The notes: generated by a model from the sequence alone, not told the origin. DNA of 64,000 nucleotides from Heterobilharzia americana (GCA_944470555.2 OX104127.1:93520708-93584707); one strand, 5' to 3'; shown: positions 1 to 11,612, counted from the stretch's first letter. A program made the numbers and translations.

Positions 1-893
1 AGTTAACTGCTTTTGTCGCAAAAACCTGAACAGTTAAGGAGTGTGTTCATAAATTTCAAAGACAGTATTTTTCTATATCTCGAGGAACAAAATACACATT
101 GATGGTTGTACGAAGATTGTTTTTTCTATCCCTGTGCATAAAATATAATACATTAGAATTTCGACTACATAGTCTAATGTATGCGCTTAATTCATGAATT
201 CTATGGCTTTAGCAGTGATTTTATGAATTACTAGCATGTTTTAATCTTTTGGACTAGGTTTTAGGTAGCAATTATAATACATACGAGCATGTTTACAATA
301 AGTAGTTCTGTTTACAGTAGAATCATTAACTTTTATAATGTAGTCTAGATTTCCTGTAATTACTGATGACATTGTTAGGGGATATGATATATTTATAATT
401 TCTTTCCAGGTAAATTAATAACTCTGATGATTTGTTAGATTATTACAGCGTTGAATACAAAAGTCATTATTTAGACGTAATATAATTGTTTGATATTCCT
501 CAATATTTTTTTCAGAGTATTTTGTCACTCAACCTAGTGATATCATTAGCATCAATTACATAAACAAGTGATGCATAGTTCAATGTACTTTAATGTGTGA
601 GTAGGATTTATATTGACTTCAAATTTGCAACACGACACAATCGAAAAATATTGTTTTTAATTAGATCTTTTCAGACTTCACTCTAATATTTATAGCTTTA
701 AACACAAATGAAGTATGAACTTACCAAGGACATTTGTATGTCAACAAGTATATGGAATATGTGCTGTAGAATAGTAAAATAGTGGTAGTGTACGGGATAA
801 TGCAAATACTGAGAATGTCATAACAATGTAAACAGGTATTCATTCAGACAAATTAAGTCACAGCTTGGAAAAGTACAGTAAAGTTTCACAATA
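1..893. other. AT-rich non-coding stretch
   Basis: No open frame with coding character, no repeat I recognise and no structured RNA was seen here. It is ordinary AT-rich intergenic or intronic DNA. Confidence 0.5.
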
Positions 894-895
894 CT

Positions 896-1246
896 AGAGG
901 ATAAAGGTAGTAGATAAATAAAGTTTGAATATTAAAAAGGATAGTGGTGTGAAAGGGATGCCAAATTTAAACAAAAGAGGGGAGGAAGAGAAGTTTGAAA
1001 GTCGATGGATAAGATTGTTCATTAGGTCTTGATAGGCCAAGGAAGGGGTACATGCTGAACAAATTTCTTTTGAATACATAACTGTGATCAATGGCTTCAT
1101 CTGCTTATCTGATGCACTTTCTAATCCTCTTTCATTAATCTCGAAGACGCTTTCTTTCATAAAGTCAAAAATTAAAGAGAGAAATTTCGCTAATTCCACC
1201 TCATCTACCGTTTTCGAGACACATTGGTAGAACTAAGTGAATGATT
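896..1246 (-). CDS. Candidate terminal exon, unknown protein
   Basis: On the minus strand a frame stays open for about 115 codons, from an acceptor-like cattcacttag at about 1247 to a TAG near 896. The predicted peptide begins FYQCVSKTVDEVELAK, has a mixed charged and hydrophobic composition unlike the AT-driven noise around it, and ends in a hydrophobic stretch (about the last 30 residues, rich in L, F and I) that could be a membrane segment. I recognise no domain. No initiator context or upstream exon was identified, and it could be a chance open frame. Confidence 0.22.
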
Positions 1247-1599
1247 CAGTACCGATGGAAAAACATGTTCTTCAAATCATATGACTCAATCAAATGTATT
1301 TAAAATGAGTAGCAATTCACTAGCATGTATTACCAAGTATTCATTAATGACTGGTTACCTAACTAACACTAATGACTGTTTTTTAATTGTTGGACGTAAC
1401 TTAAAGTCGGAGATATTGAAAATAACATAAGCACTTTAGATTGGTCACAAACCAAAATATATGTGTTCAGGAAAAGTAGATCTTTACCATTTACTAAGCG
1501 ATCTATTTTAATGGTTGGATAATAATAGTATTTCACTTAGCTTCATGTAATCACCGAATAATAAAAAATAACATGACTATCTATGTTTCTAATTAAGCT

Positions 1600-1958
1600 T
1601 GATTTGGATTGAGATGAGAAGATTTGGCTGGGCAGCCAGTGAGATTACGATGAATGGACAGTGAAGTACCAAGAATTCACTTGGTAGCCAAGCAAAATTC
1701 CTCCGTGACTGTAGTGATCAGGTCAACAGCTGAATATCATAGGCTTAGTCAGAACAGTGCCAAGCCTGCAACCTGTATGCTGATTGATATTTACTTGTTG
1801 ACTAGCAGTGAGGTCTAGAACGTGTGTTTCGTCCTATTTGGGGCTCGTCGGGTGGATGTGACTGCACCCAAGTGAGTGATGTTGTCCCTACTGAGACTCT
1901 AACCAAGTACCCATCGCTTCGAACGGCAAAGCGTCGTCCACTAGGCCACTGAGGCACG
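1600..1958 (-). repeat. Sm-alpha-like tRNA-derived SINE (SINE-1)
   Basis: Read on the minus strand it starts with a pol III-like head at about 1958-1880: an A-box-like TGGCCTAGTGGA, then a degenerate B box GGTTAGAGTCTC. A hammerhead-like core follows (1860-1806), then a roughly 200-bp unique tail ending near 1600. This order (tRNA-like head, hammerhead, tail) is that of the schistosome Sm-alpha family, known to encode hammerhead ribozymes. The copy is mutated in both head and core. Fragments of the same family lie at 2036, 24545, 32290 and 47355. Confidence 0.7.
1806..1860 (-). ncRNA. Decayed Sm-alpha hammerhead ribozyme
   Basis: Read on the minus strand: CATCCAC, then CCGACGAG where the core should be CUGACGAG (U4 changed to C), stem II with an AAAT loop, intact GGACGAAAC, and GTT in place of GTC at the cleavage site. 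Stem I pairing is also weakened. It is probably inactive. The expected sequence is my recollection of the published Sm-alpha ribozyme. Confidence 0.65.
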
Positions 1959-2035
1959 ATAGCCACCTCTTGTGCAGCGGGTATCAGCTTTGAATACTCT
2001 TAATTTTTCGTTGCCATACAGAGTCAGGTTGTTCA

Positions 2036-2240
2036 ACCACTGCTGGTAGATGGGCTCCTACGCCGGTCCCTCGACAGTGCCTGATTACTCAGTGTGTTGT
2101 CTGCCTGGCGGCTAGCGAGTCCTAGATAGGACGAAACACGCGCCCTGAATTCCATTGCTATCAACATAACGAGGAAACGGGGATTATTGAGGCATCTGCA
2201 TAGGAGCCCGTCTGCCAATAGTGGTCAGGCGATTCAATCC
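2036..2240 (+). repeat. Second SINE-1 fragment, opposite strand
   Basis: A plus-strand fragment of the same family. It contains a hammerhead relic (2104-2153) and the family's tail signature GAGGCATCTGCATAGGAGCC, which is also found inverted at 47.36 kb. The ends at about 2045 and 2205 carry related GGCTCCTA motifs in opposite orientation, giving an imperfect terminal inverted repeat. With the copy at 1600-1958 it forms a head-to-head SINE pair. Confidence 0.55.
2104..2153 (+). ncRNA. Decayed hammerhead ribozyme, plus strand
   Basis: CTAGCGAG stands where CTGACGAG is expected (two core changes). Then come stem II TCCTAGATAGGA, an intact CGAAAC and GCGCC in place of GCGTC at the cleavage site. 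The loss of catalytic core bases predicts no self-cleavage. Confidence 0.55.
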
Positions 2241-4439
2241 TGTGTAGCAACGGGAAGTTGTATACCAACTGTTTGAATCCTCTCGTGACCTGAAGTTTTC
2301 ATTTTACCTTCAGTCATCGTCCAGTATAAGTAATTTGTCACCAAAGATCTGTGGTTGTGTGACTGCAGAGAAACTATGAAATGATAACATTCCTTAATAA
2401 TTATCTTCCTAATACAGTACTTATATTTATCAAGTGGATGAATTGACTAGATATGTTTTTTGGCTATGATTGTTTGGGATGAGTGATATTGTTCATCAGG
2501 TTATTTTTATAATTAGTATAAAATTAGCAATGAGGTCTTAGTTAGTTGGTTTATGCTGAGCCAGATGTGTATTACCAATTTGCTATAGAAGAAACAGAAT
2601 CATTAGTTGTAAGCTCCAAGAAGTAAAATATGTCACAGATTCCAGTGTGCTTCTGTTCATTTTAGAGTATATGGAAAAGTGGTAAGTCGATTTGTGTCCA
2701 GTGTATCAGCTGTTTTCAAGTACAAATATGGAATGGATGGTACTTCAGGTGGTTAGATTTAATAAGAGAGCAACTGTCAAGGTGTGTATTTAAATACTTG
2801 GTAACTTAAATGAACAAAATAAATGTTGAATTTAAGCAAGATGTCAGGATAGCAATAATATAGTTGATGAAATTCGTGCATGAACTTCATTTTATACAGA
2901 AATCTTGTTCTTGAATATTAAGTCATCTTGCAGATGTTTGAAAAGTTACTGCATAGAGACATATTTACCTGTTTATCACTTTATCCATCTTCATCCAGTT
3001 GATTATAAAAAAAGTGTACAGCGTTTCCTTCTCATGCATGTAGCGGAACTATGCATTACTAGTAGCCCAAGGATCAAGAAATTTAGTCGATAGCTACGCT
3101 ATTGTTATTTCAGGTTTAAAGTTGTTTATTTTGCTACTGAAGTCATGGGTCTGTGTTCTCATATTTTCTTTTTGTTCGAAAATCTCCAAAGAACCCTCAC
3201 TTTTTATTTTCATATTGACAAAACAATAATTTTCTGTGCGTTTCCAGGACTTGGTATGTGTAGATATTAATGTTTCTGATGAGACTTTGTTGTAATTCCA
3301 TATTCACCTTTTTACTATGAGAAGCTTGGTCCTTAACTGATATCTTAAATACAATCCCATAATGACAACAACTGAAGTCTACTTCTTGATAATGCAATTG
3401 GTTTTTGTCACACCATCTAACGGATATCTTCATTTACAAGATCATAACATGTTATTTTGGTATTTGTATTTCTTTTGCATTAAGATAAAACAATGTTAGT
3501 TTTTACTTCAGTGTAAGCTGCAGTTCCATCAACACAATATATGGATTTTTATTAAACATCAAATACTTACTGAACATAGGTCATTGGTGAGGTGGTTTTC
3601 TGTCCAGCATGAGTAATTAAGATTAATCATTACAAGTTCACATGTGTTGTCATTTGTCGAGGAATATATATGGGATAATCAATGTAAGCGTTCATGTATG
3701 TTGTAGAATACGCATGTTTTTTGTACTTCTACTTATGAACCGATAGCAATTGTCATTGTTAATGAAGCTTCACTTAGAAAAGGTCATCAATAATGGTTTT
3801 GTTGGATTAATATTTGTCAAATAGGTAACAAGAATATTCCTTCTTTTCTGTTTATAGCATCTGTTGTTGTTAAAATATTCAGAGCTTTAGAAGTTATTCT
3901 TTCTTGATGTGAATGGAAAACGTTTTCCGATATGTCTATATGCTAAAATTCAGTCATACGTCCATTTTCAATTACATGCATAGTTATTGGTAATCGCTTT
4001 TTAAAATTTTTCTAATCACCTTGAGGTCTTGGTGATTGTTTTGTACATAACTTGTTTTCATTCATCCTAACTTTTAGGGGTCAACAACTTTCTCCCACAT
4101 AATTAGCTTCACATTCCAAAGATTTGATTTAGTGGACACAGTTGTTCAGCATCATCTTAGGAATTGTATCTTTAACTTTGACGAACAACTTTCCCAAATA
4201 AATTGAAGGTTTAAAACAGACTTTAATACATGTAAATTGTATATTCTTTCAATCTGCTCAGAACTAATTTTACAATAGGGTATCTTCATAGATGACACCC
4301 ATTATTTTGGTGTACCCTTATTGTTAGTAAAAGTAGTACTTGCTGTTTTATTCGTTTAATCGAATATGTTGTTCAAGAACGTTTCGGGATATTCATTTTC
4401 CATCAGAAAGAGTTTTCATTTTCCAAATCACTGGGATCG
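2241..4439. other. Mostly non-coding; one candidate exon inside
   Basis: AT-rich DNA with no recognised repeat. Apart from the candidate exon at 2901-3092, a minus-strand frame (3197-3433) has some protein-like composition and a donor-like AAAAAG|GTGAAT near 3305, but too little supports calling it. Confidence 0.4.
2901..3092 (+). CDS. Candidate exon, unknown protein
   Basis: A good acceptor (ttcattttatacag) ends at about 2900. The following frame is open for 63 codons to a TAG at 3092. The peptide (for example SYCIETYLPVYHFIHLHPVD) has amphipathic, alpha-helical character, with no family match that I can name. It would be a terminal exon unless an internal donor is used. Splicing evidence is only the acceptor. 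Confidence 0.22.
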
Positions 4440-4800
4440 GTTATGATGTTTTTAACACTGTTTGGTAGATTCGATGTAACGCCAGCTTTTATGCTAGCTG
4501 GATGATCTGATTGGAAATGTGTTGGTTTACATCCTTAAGAATGACAAATGTATCATCCACGTATCTATGTTGAGACTGGACACCTCTTAATGCATTCTCT
4601 TCTAAAGCTTTCCTATAGACATTTGCCATAAACAGAGATGCTGATGAACCTATTGCAACTCCATTTGACCGATAGTACGTTCGATCTCCAAACGTGAAAT
4701 ATGGAGGATCTAAGGAAAGCATCAACAGTTTTACAATATCTTCTGTTGAAAGCAGACATTGAGAAATCATATCTCGGTTAGAGACAACTGCAATTAAAAC
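4440..4800 (-). mobile_element. Penelope-like element fragment (RT core)
   Basis: The minus-strand frame at 4770-4489 (93 aa) carries RT motifs typical of Penelope-like elements: GVAIGSSASLFMANVYRKAL followed by the catalytic RYVDDTF. PLEs encode an RT related to telomerase and usually a C-terminal GIY-YIG nuclease. Here only the RT middle remains, with no nuclease attached. The catalytic aspartates are intact but the flanks are not open. It abuts the 5' end of the RTE element R1. Confidence 0.8.
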
Positions 4801-5095
4801 AAAATGTAGATATTCTTATGTAAGTACACCAAAGAAAACGGAAAACTCACCAAGTATACTACCTGGCCCTAAGCCTTGATAAAGAGGAAAGGTTGGGCAT
4901 AGGGTTAGAAACCCTTTCCTGTAAAACAAATACAATCCCTAAGGAAACTTCAAAGCACAGAGGAAACATAAAAATAAAAATAAACCCACTCCTCTCTGGA
5001 ATTGGGGAGACGAAATGATGCCGGTTGGTGAAAGCCTTCGGGAAGACAATTGGTTGATGTGTCTTCACTTCTCTCGATGAAACCAAAAGTAAGAA

Positions 5096-5890
5096 TGGGG
5101 ACATGGAATGTCCACACGGTGTATAAACCTTGTGAGGCTTCCCAGATTGCAAAAGAGATGAGAAGTGCTAGGCTAAGAATCTGCGAAAGCAGATGGAATG
5201 GAAGTGGACTCTCGAAACTGTCAACTGGAGATGAGAGTCAATAATCTACTCTGATATTGTCACCCAGACGACAACCACGAGCATAGCACACTGAGTTTTG
5301 TAGTGGATATGATGATGTCTCGAAGAGCATCGAAGGCTCTCTGTCATGCAGTGCGAACCAACCTCCTCCTCCTCCTCCAGGATCAGGAACATGACAGCAA
5401 GATGGATTCAGCTGAAAAGGAAGGTAGGTTACAATCAAACGGTGCTGCACTACGCACCTACAAACAATGCAGATGAAGAGAAGATGGAGGAGTTCTATGG
5501 ACAACTGCAATCAGTACTGGACAAGAGCCCACTGCAGTAGGCGATATGAAAATTCTAATGGGTGAGATGACGTGAATGGCGAAGTGGGAGCAGTCAACAC
5601 AGGAAGAGAACTCATCACGAGTCGAGAAGGATTCGGTGAAATGATGAATGAGAATGGAGAACTGTTTGCAGACTTCTATGCACTTAGTGATTTTGAGATT
5701 GGAGGTGGTAGTGTGTACAAGCGCGGTGACATTCAGAAGTCAGCGACATGAATTTGATTTCAACAGACACCAGGACACACTATGCTCAAAATCACACCGA
5801 ATTCATTTCAGTGTGAAGAAAGTGGAGACAACCTACTGGACACAATATCAGATCACAAATAGCAGCAGATGTAGGTAGGTTCACACCACT
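5096..5890 (+). pseudogene. RTE AP-endonuclease domain relic
   Basis: The peptide start MGTWNVHTVYKPCEA fits the N-terminal strand of the APE-type endonuclease that nicks target DNA in RTE elements. After about 50 residues (ESRWNGSGL) the frame stops at TAA near 5242. A further piece, YNQTVLHYAPTNNADEEK (5427-5490), matches the YAPT region in a different frame, and later fragments resume around 5650. At least three frame changes or stops separate the pieces, so no enzyme can be made. Confidence 0.75.
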
Positions 5891-6689
5891 CACACCGCTA
5901 TCTAGTACAAGGAAATCTACTCTCAAAATCAAGCTGGAAGCCCTCAAAGAAGTTGGTGATATACCACAGTTGGAATTCAACACATAGCAGAATCGAGAGC
6001 ATGAAACTACAAGGAACATCTTCACGTAAGCTAGTCATCAGGAAAAAATGGGAGTCGTTGAGCAACATGCGTGAAGAAAGCTGTATGGAGGAACACTGGA
6101 ACTCTGTGGAAGAGACATGGGTGGAAACCTGCATAAGCGTGTTAGAAAGGAAGAAGAAACAAGACAAGACAAGACAAGGAATGGATCTGGATGGATACAT
6201 GAGAGCTGATAGATGAGGGAGAGTAAGATGGTGATGGTGATGGTGATGGTGAAGGTGAAGCAGAAGATGAACCGGTGCAGTGCAGTGCAGTGTAGTGCAG
6301 GGATGAAGAACGAGAAGAGGAGTTGGACATAACTTATAAAACACTACACTGGACAAAGAAGTGAAGAAGAGTGACTGGAAAGATACAAGACACTTCTACG
6401 ACACACTTACAAGTTTAGCATAACAGGCTGTAGATATGAGACACGGAGACCTGACAACATGATATCAAATAACCAGGTTACTATCTATCTGGAAGGGGGA
6501 AGAGATCAACGCAGATGAAGCGATTGAAAGATAGTGAAGGGAACCTAGTTAACAAAGAGGAGAAACAAAGGACACGATGTGCTGACCACTTCAAATCTCT
6601 TGAATCGGCCACCACCACTACCACTACCACCACCACCATCACCATTACCTCCTGAAACTCGTCCAGGAATACCACCAGCAGCCCAGCGA

Positions 6690-7625
6690 CAGAATTACCA
6701 GTGAACACGATCTCTCCGACAAAATCTGGGAAGGCAGCAGGACTAGATAGAATTCCGCCAGAAGCACTGACAACGGACGCAGAGACAACAGTGGACATGC
6801 TCACACCACTGTTGCAGAAGGTTTGCAAGGAAGGAAGGAACGAAGGAAGGAAGGAAGGAGGCAGGGAAGGAAAGGCACTCGCCGATTGATTGGAATAATG
6901 CCCACTGTGTCAAACTCTCAAAGAAGGGTGAGCAAACCTGAGTCTTTGCAAGAACGAGAACTGAAGCGGAATCATGCTTCTGTCCACTCGGAGCAAGCAA
7001 AATATTTGGCCGCTTCATCCTGGAAAGACTACAAATTGAATGCTCTGTTCTGGACTCAAAATTACGACCGGAACAGGCTGGCTGGCTGGCTTCAGGAAGA
7101 ACAGATCATATGCGGATGAAAACGCAACGCTGCACGATGCATCATCATCATAGAACAGTACAAAGAATGGCAGCCAACTGTTTGCCTCGACTTCACAGAC
7201 TTTAAACAGGCCTTCGATAGCGTCAGCCGAGAAGTAAGTTGCAGGCAAATGCCCACTTCAGCACTGCGATTTTACTGCCACAAACCTTTAACAACCTCAT
7301 TCAACAACACCTATATGCTATGTGATGAGGCTACAAATCAGGTGATTACCAACACAATGGAAAGATGCTCAGTGATGCCTTTGAGGTTTGGTTTGGAGTA
7401 AGTCAAGGTTTCTACCTTCAATCACCGATGATCTTCTCGATCATGTTCGGCTCGACTGGACTGGACTGGAATGGACTGGAATGGATTGTACTGAACTGGA
7501 TCATGCAACAAACTGTGAGGAGCTGTGAGAAGATGAGCATACGCTGTTTGGACGGATGAAAAGGGCCTAGAAGATTTGGATTTCGCCGCCGATGATTTGT
7601 GTTTCTAATGTGGCAGGAAGTGGAG
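6690..7625 (+). pseudogene. RTE reverse transcriptase relic
   Basis: Recognisable blocks in shifting frames: SGKAAGLDRIPPEAL (6725), VKLSKKGEQT after it, FILERLQIECSVLDSKLRP (about 7005-7070), DFTDFKQAFDSV (7190, motif A), GVSQG with PMIFSIMF (7397-7450), and DLDFAADDL (7580), where the catalytic FADD is split by an extra alanine codon. That insertion is shared with R3. A GGAAGGAA expansion disrupts the region after IPPEAL. Confidence 0.75.
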
Positions 7626-8420
7626 GATTTACAGGCGAAAACCAACAAGTTGACATGAGAGGCGAGACGACATAGCAAATGAAGACCTGACTGAAATTAG
7701 GTGAAGGCAGAGAATACAGAGGTGATGAAGATATCCAAGTACCACCAACAACAACAACAAGCACCAACTACCATCAGGGGGAGAAATCTGAAGCAAAGTT
7801 GTCTCTTTCACCTATCTAGGCAGCATCGTTTCAACTCCAGATGCTACAGATGAGGACGTCAAAACTGGGATTGGAAAGACAGCAAAACAGGCCTTCATTA
7901 GTCCGAAATCAGTTTGGAGATCAACTGCATTGCATTGCACTGCACTACACTACAATCAGCATAAATAACAAGATCCAGATTTTCAGCACTGATTCAGTCA
8001 AACCAGTGCTCCCATGTGATGGTTCAGAGATATGGTCCGTCACGAAAAGCATTTGCAACAAACTACAGACATATATTAACAACTGCCACCTATGCTGGAT
8101 ACTGAAGATCAAATAGATAGCCAGGAAGAATGAGCAACAAAGAACTCTCTCTGGCTGGTCACGAACCAACCAAGAACCCATCACCCAACAAATATGCAGA
8201 AGAAAGTGGAGATGGATTGAACTGTACATATACTGAATAGATGTTTTGGATATATCACGCACTAGACCAAGCCCTCGAATGGAATGTAAGGAGGAAACGA
8301 CGGATTGGGCGTCCTAGGTGTGGTTCACAAGGAGGAGATGGTGTGAGGAAGAAATGAAAGCTTGTGGGTAGTGGTGGAGCCAGGCTGAAAAGATTGCAGA
8401 GACTTCAGTGAAATGGAGAC
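7626..8420 (+). pseudogene. RTE C-terminal region relic
   Basis: Downstream of the RT are blocks of the conserved RTE tail: VVSFTYLGSIVSTPDATDED (7800-7855), then degraded matches to the segment that ends in a basic TLRR...GRP region before the 3' end. A run of tgcattgcattgcactgcac at 7927 is a local duplication. No continuous frame remains. Confidence 0.65.
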
Positions 8421-8511
8421 GTCCTTCTAAAGCCATATGTTATATTAGGAACCTAAGCGAGAGATAATAATAAGGCTTACGTTTGCTTTCATGGAGGGAC
8501 ATCGATCAGTT

Positions 8512-8735
8512 AGCTTCCCGAAGGCTTTCACCAACCGGCATCATTTCGTCTCCCCAATTCCAGAGAGGAGTGGGTTTATTTTTATTTTTATGTTTCCTCT
8601 GTGCTTTGAAGTTTCCTTAGGGATTGTATTTGTTTTACAGGAAAGGGTTTCTAACCCTATGCCCAACCTTCCCTCTTTATCCGGGCATTTGTATTGCCTA
8701 GTAAACTAGTGAACTATTAAATTAGGCGAAGTTAA
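8512..8735 (-). mobile_element. Inverted 5'-end fragment of the R1 family
   Basis: This is the reverse complement of the family's 5' leader. 8516-8690 matches R1 4876-5050, and it continues about 45 bp further, matching the upstream end of R2 (22921-22985). It lies just after the R1 3' tail, so R1 is bracketed by inverted leader arms of about 175 bp. The leader alone has been copied or left here; no coding part follows. Confidence 0.8.
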
Positions 8736-10639
8736 TTCTGCAGTATTAACGAAACTAGCTTTAATCTAGTGAAGAATATGCAGCAGTTCATCAATTTTGT
8801 GCTGCATATTCTTTACCTGACTAAATCTGGTTTTGTGAATCTTAGTTAGAGTGCGTTGTTTCGCACTTTTTATACACCAGTTTAGCTGCTTCTTTCAAGA
8901 CGCTTGAATTATCCTTATCATCAGGTGTTCTCCGTTTGATTTTATGGTCACTTGGGCTGAAAAGATAAACGTAGAGCTACGTACATTGAAATCCGCTTGA
9001 TAACGCCTCTTCATCTATTACCTTTCATTACAATCTCTTATTTACAGCATTCAGTCACCCTCAGCAAGTTCATATTCCAGCGTCTGTAGTAGCTGTTTGG
9101 ATTCACTTGAACAAGCCAAGTTTGTAAGTTCAGATTGAATATGCAGAAAGCAGCTAGGTCTATTAAAAGATGGCCATTTTGTTTGTTAATCTTACAGACT
9201 ATCACCATTAATTACATGACTGTCATTATTATTATTAAGTTTTCAGCTATATTGACTTTTTCTTCTTGTCTTAAATTATTTTCAGTTAGTTATTGTCAAC
9301 AATAAGGCACTTTAAAGAACCATTAGTTCTTTCTTCGTTCTATTCATTATTAAACAGATTATCAGTTGTGCCACAAACAGCTTAAGTTATCAAAAATTTA
9401 CGATATAACCATTCTATTTCTTGATTAATTTCTACTCCTTTGACGGTGTGAGACTGATAATCTCTTATTAAGTAACGTTTCACTACTGGATTATCATCTT
9501 AATTTAAATTTTTGAAAGGCTATATACGATCGTGGAGCCATCAGTGAGTTGAATAGAAATATTTTTTTGTATTTTATGGCTCTTCTGTCTGTAGGAAAGA
9601 AGTGAATATTGGTTTTAACTTAGGTGACAGCTTTAGAATTTCTACTAGCTAAAGACAATTAGTCATGTTGTAAGGATGATATCTTTAAGACAGCGGTTGA
9701 ATATTCAGGCATATCGTGAATAGGATGTATGAACAATGTAAAAGTACACTTAAGTAGGCAATCCAAACTAAACTTAGTGAATAAGTAGAGGATATCTTTA
9801 AACACTATTAAAATCTGTCTGTAATAATTTCATCTCTGTTATGTTGAAGGAACCGTCGAAAAGAAGCAAAGGATTTTAAGTTTACTAAAGTTTAAATAGA
9901 AAATGTTCTTAAAAGATAAGAAATTTGTATAACGATGCGGCTTAGTATACATACATTACAGTTAATTAAAGATTTTCAGTCTGTAGGTGGAGGGTTGACA
10001 AACACTAACTGACGAACTGGAGCTATTGGCGAATTAAATAATTTCAAGCATTTGGATCCCTTGGTAAATTTGGACACAGGAAGAAGGACTAAGTTTACAG
10101 AAGAAAATTATGTTTTATTTCACGAGTACTACACAACTGCTTGCAGTCTAAAGTTACAATGGTTTCTAGCACATATGATACACTAAACTAAGCTATTAAT
10201 CTTAAGTTGTACATCAAAATCATTGATAATTCATATAATACGTATGAGAATAGTACGGAGGGTTAGGAAAAGTAAAATGGGAACAATCTATACGCTCAAA
10301 ATAGTGGCAACTGTAAGATTGAGATCAACTCAGTGAGCTGAAATCTGTGGGTGAATAAAGTAGAGTGACTTTAAAGGCCACCCTAGCAACAACTAAGATA
10401 ATTAATCACGTTTTTCTGCTTTATGAAAACCTTCCTTTTGAGCCGTAATACTGAAACCTGATTGGTTATTTCAGCAGTTGCTACAGTGGTCTTCAAATTC
10501 ACTGGTAAAGTAAATTATAACTACCATGGGAGTGAGAGACCAATCACATTCTCTTTCTGTACACAGAGGATCTGCTAGAAGCGTTTTACAGAAATAACTT
10601 ACGTGAAGCGTTGTTATACAGGCATTTCTCTTGCGTCTA
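8736..10639. other. Non-coding stretch with a small hairpin
   Basis: No gene or known repeat was recognised. The only clear structure is a perfect 14-bp stem at 8772-8785 and 8800-8813 (AAGAATATGCAGCA with its complement, 14-nt loop). Confidence 0.45.
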
Positions 10640-10960
10640 TTGTGTTACAAGTCCTGTGTCTTTGAGGTGTTTGACAAAAGCACTGGTTTCAGGCACAAAT
10701 TCTTTTGAGTGGATACTATCTTATCTGTCCTTCCAAGATACTTGCTACCACAAGCGCATGTGAATTTATAAATGCAGCTGGTAGCGACATGAACAAGATA
10801 TTTATCCAATTTGAACTGGCTCACTGATCGTGCAGTAACGTATACTGATACATGTTTGGCTGCTGGAAAGCTTACTATTTTAGCGCTTCTTTGATATTTA
10901 TGTTTATCCTCTCGGAAAATAAGATTGCGGATGGAAAACAATATGATAATATAAGGCTGA
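10640..10960 (-). mobile_element. Penelope-like element fragment (GIY-YIG start)
   Basis: The minus-strand frame at 10941-10645 includes ATSCIYKFTCACGSKYLGRT, which has the IY...YLGRT arrangement of the GIY-YIG nuclease at the C-terminus of PLEs. The preceding stretch (FREDKHKYQRSAK onward) fits the RT-nuclease linker. The catalytic Arg/Glu part beyond is missing or frame-shifted. The next frame (11117-10875) is probably not part of it. Confidence 0.65.
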
Positions 10961-11361
10961 AATCGGCTGAATGAAGTGTTTCAAGATGGTCTACGGTATA
11001 GATGACAGTGAAAAGATGAGTGAATGGAAAGGTTATACGAATTAAGGACAAAACCATCATAGGATAACACCTTGGGTTTACTGAACAAACTGTGAAGTTA
11101 GGGCTTAATTGCTTCACTATTCAATGTTTCTCTTATTCCTTAAGGAAACAAGTGTTTGTTATCATAAAATCTATAGTGTTAGCTTTCGTTGTAGAAATGA
11201 AATCAAAGAAAAAATAATTTATTAGTTTGAATGATACCGTACAAGTGAGTATGAATAATATTTTATGTCAAAGCTATGAACAACATCGAATAAGTACATT
11301 CTGATTCTGTTAATTACTGATTTGTAAGTAAGATTAAATTGATAATTACTTATGATTTCAA

Positions 11362-11612
11362 ATTGATTTACATTCTCCTGTTGACAGCTATACAGAATAG
11401 TGCTCAGAAATACCTTTGGAAAGTGCCCACTTTGTACGACCTATATAACTAAACTAGTTTGCAGGAGCAAGTAACTTTGTAGACACACATTGAGGTGGTC
11501 CAAAGCGGCTCCTGTAAGGCTAGTTTTATAGTTCTCACAAGGCGCGCACTTCCCAAAGTTATCTCGGAGCACTATCCAGAATAGCTGCTGAGGGAGTTAT
11601 GTAAGTCAATCA
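11362..11612. repeat. Foldback (MITE-like) element
   Basis: The left arm 11362-11468 and right arm 11507-11612 are imperfect inverted repeats around a loop of about 40 bp. Paired blocks include GAATAGTGCTC with GAGCACTATCC, CTTTGGAAAGTGC with GCGCACTTCCC, and GCAGGAGC with GGCTCCTGT. It has no coding capacity. It looks like a short non-autonomous DNA transposon or a hairpin produced by an inverted duplication. No target-site duplication could be fixed. Confidence 0.6.

Larger units (their letters stand above)
4873..8472 (+). mobile_element. RTE/SR2-like retrotransposon R1, near full length, dead
   Basis: This is the longest copy of the dominant family. Order: 5' leader (4873-5090), AP-endonuclease relic (5096-5890), linker, RT relic (about 6690-7620), RTE C-terminal region (about 7620-8420) and a short tail ending aagcgagagataataataa. 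Dinucleotide and tetranucleotide runs (GATGGT at about 6230, CCACCA at 6605, GGAA at 6830) have expanded inside it. Every domain carries stops and frameshifts. The same lesions recur in R2 and R3, so this subfamily was already dead when those copies were made. About 60 bp of the 5' end seen in R2 is missing. Confidence 0.85.

Noticed and set aside
3197..3433. 78-aa minus-strand frame
   Set aside because: Composition is somewhat protein-like and a donor-like site is present, but the acceptor is weak and no other evidence supports it.
5898..6356. Histidine-rich minus-strand frame (HHHHHHHH)
   Set aside because: Produced by GATGGT repeats in the R1 linker, antisense to the element. The same occurs at 28839-29192.
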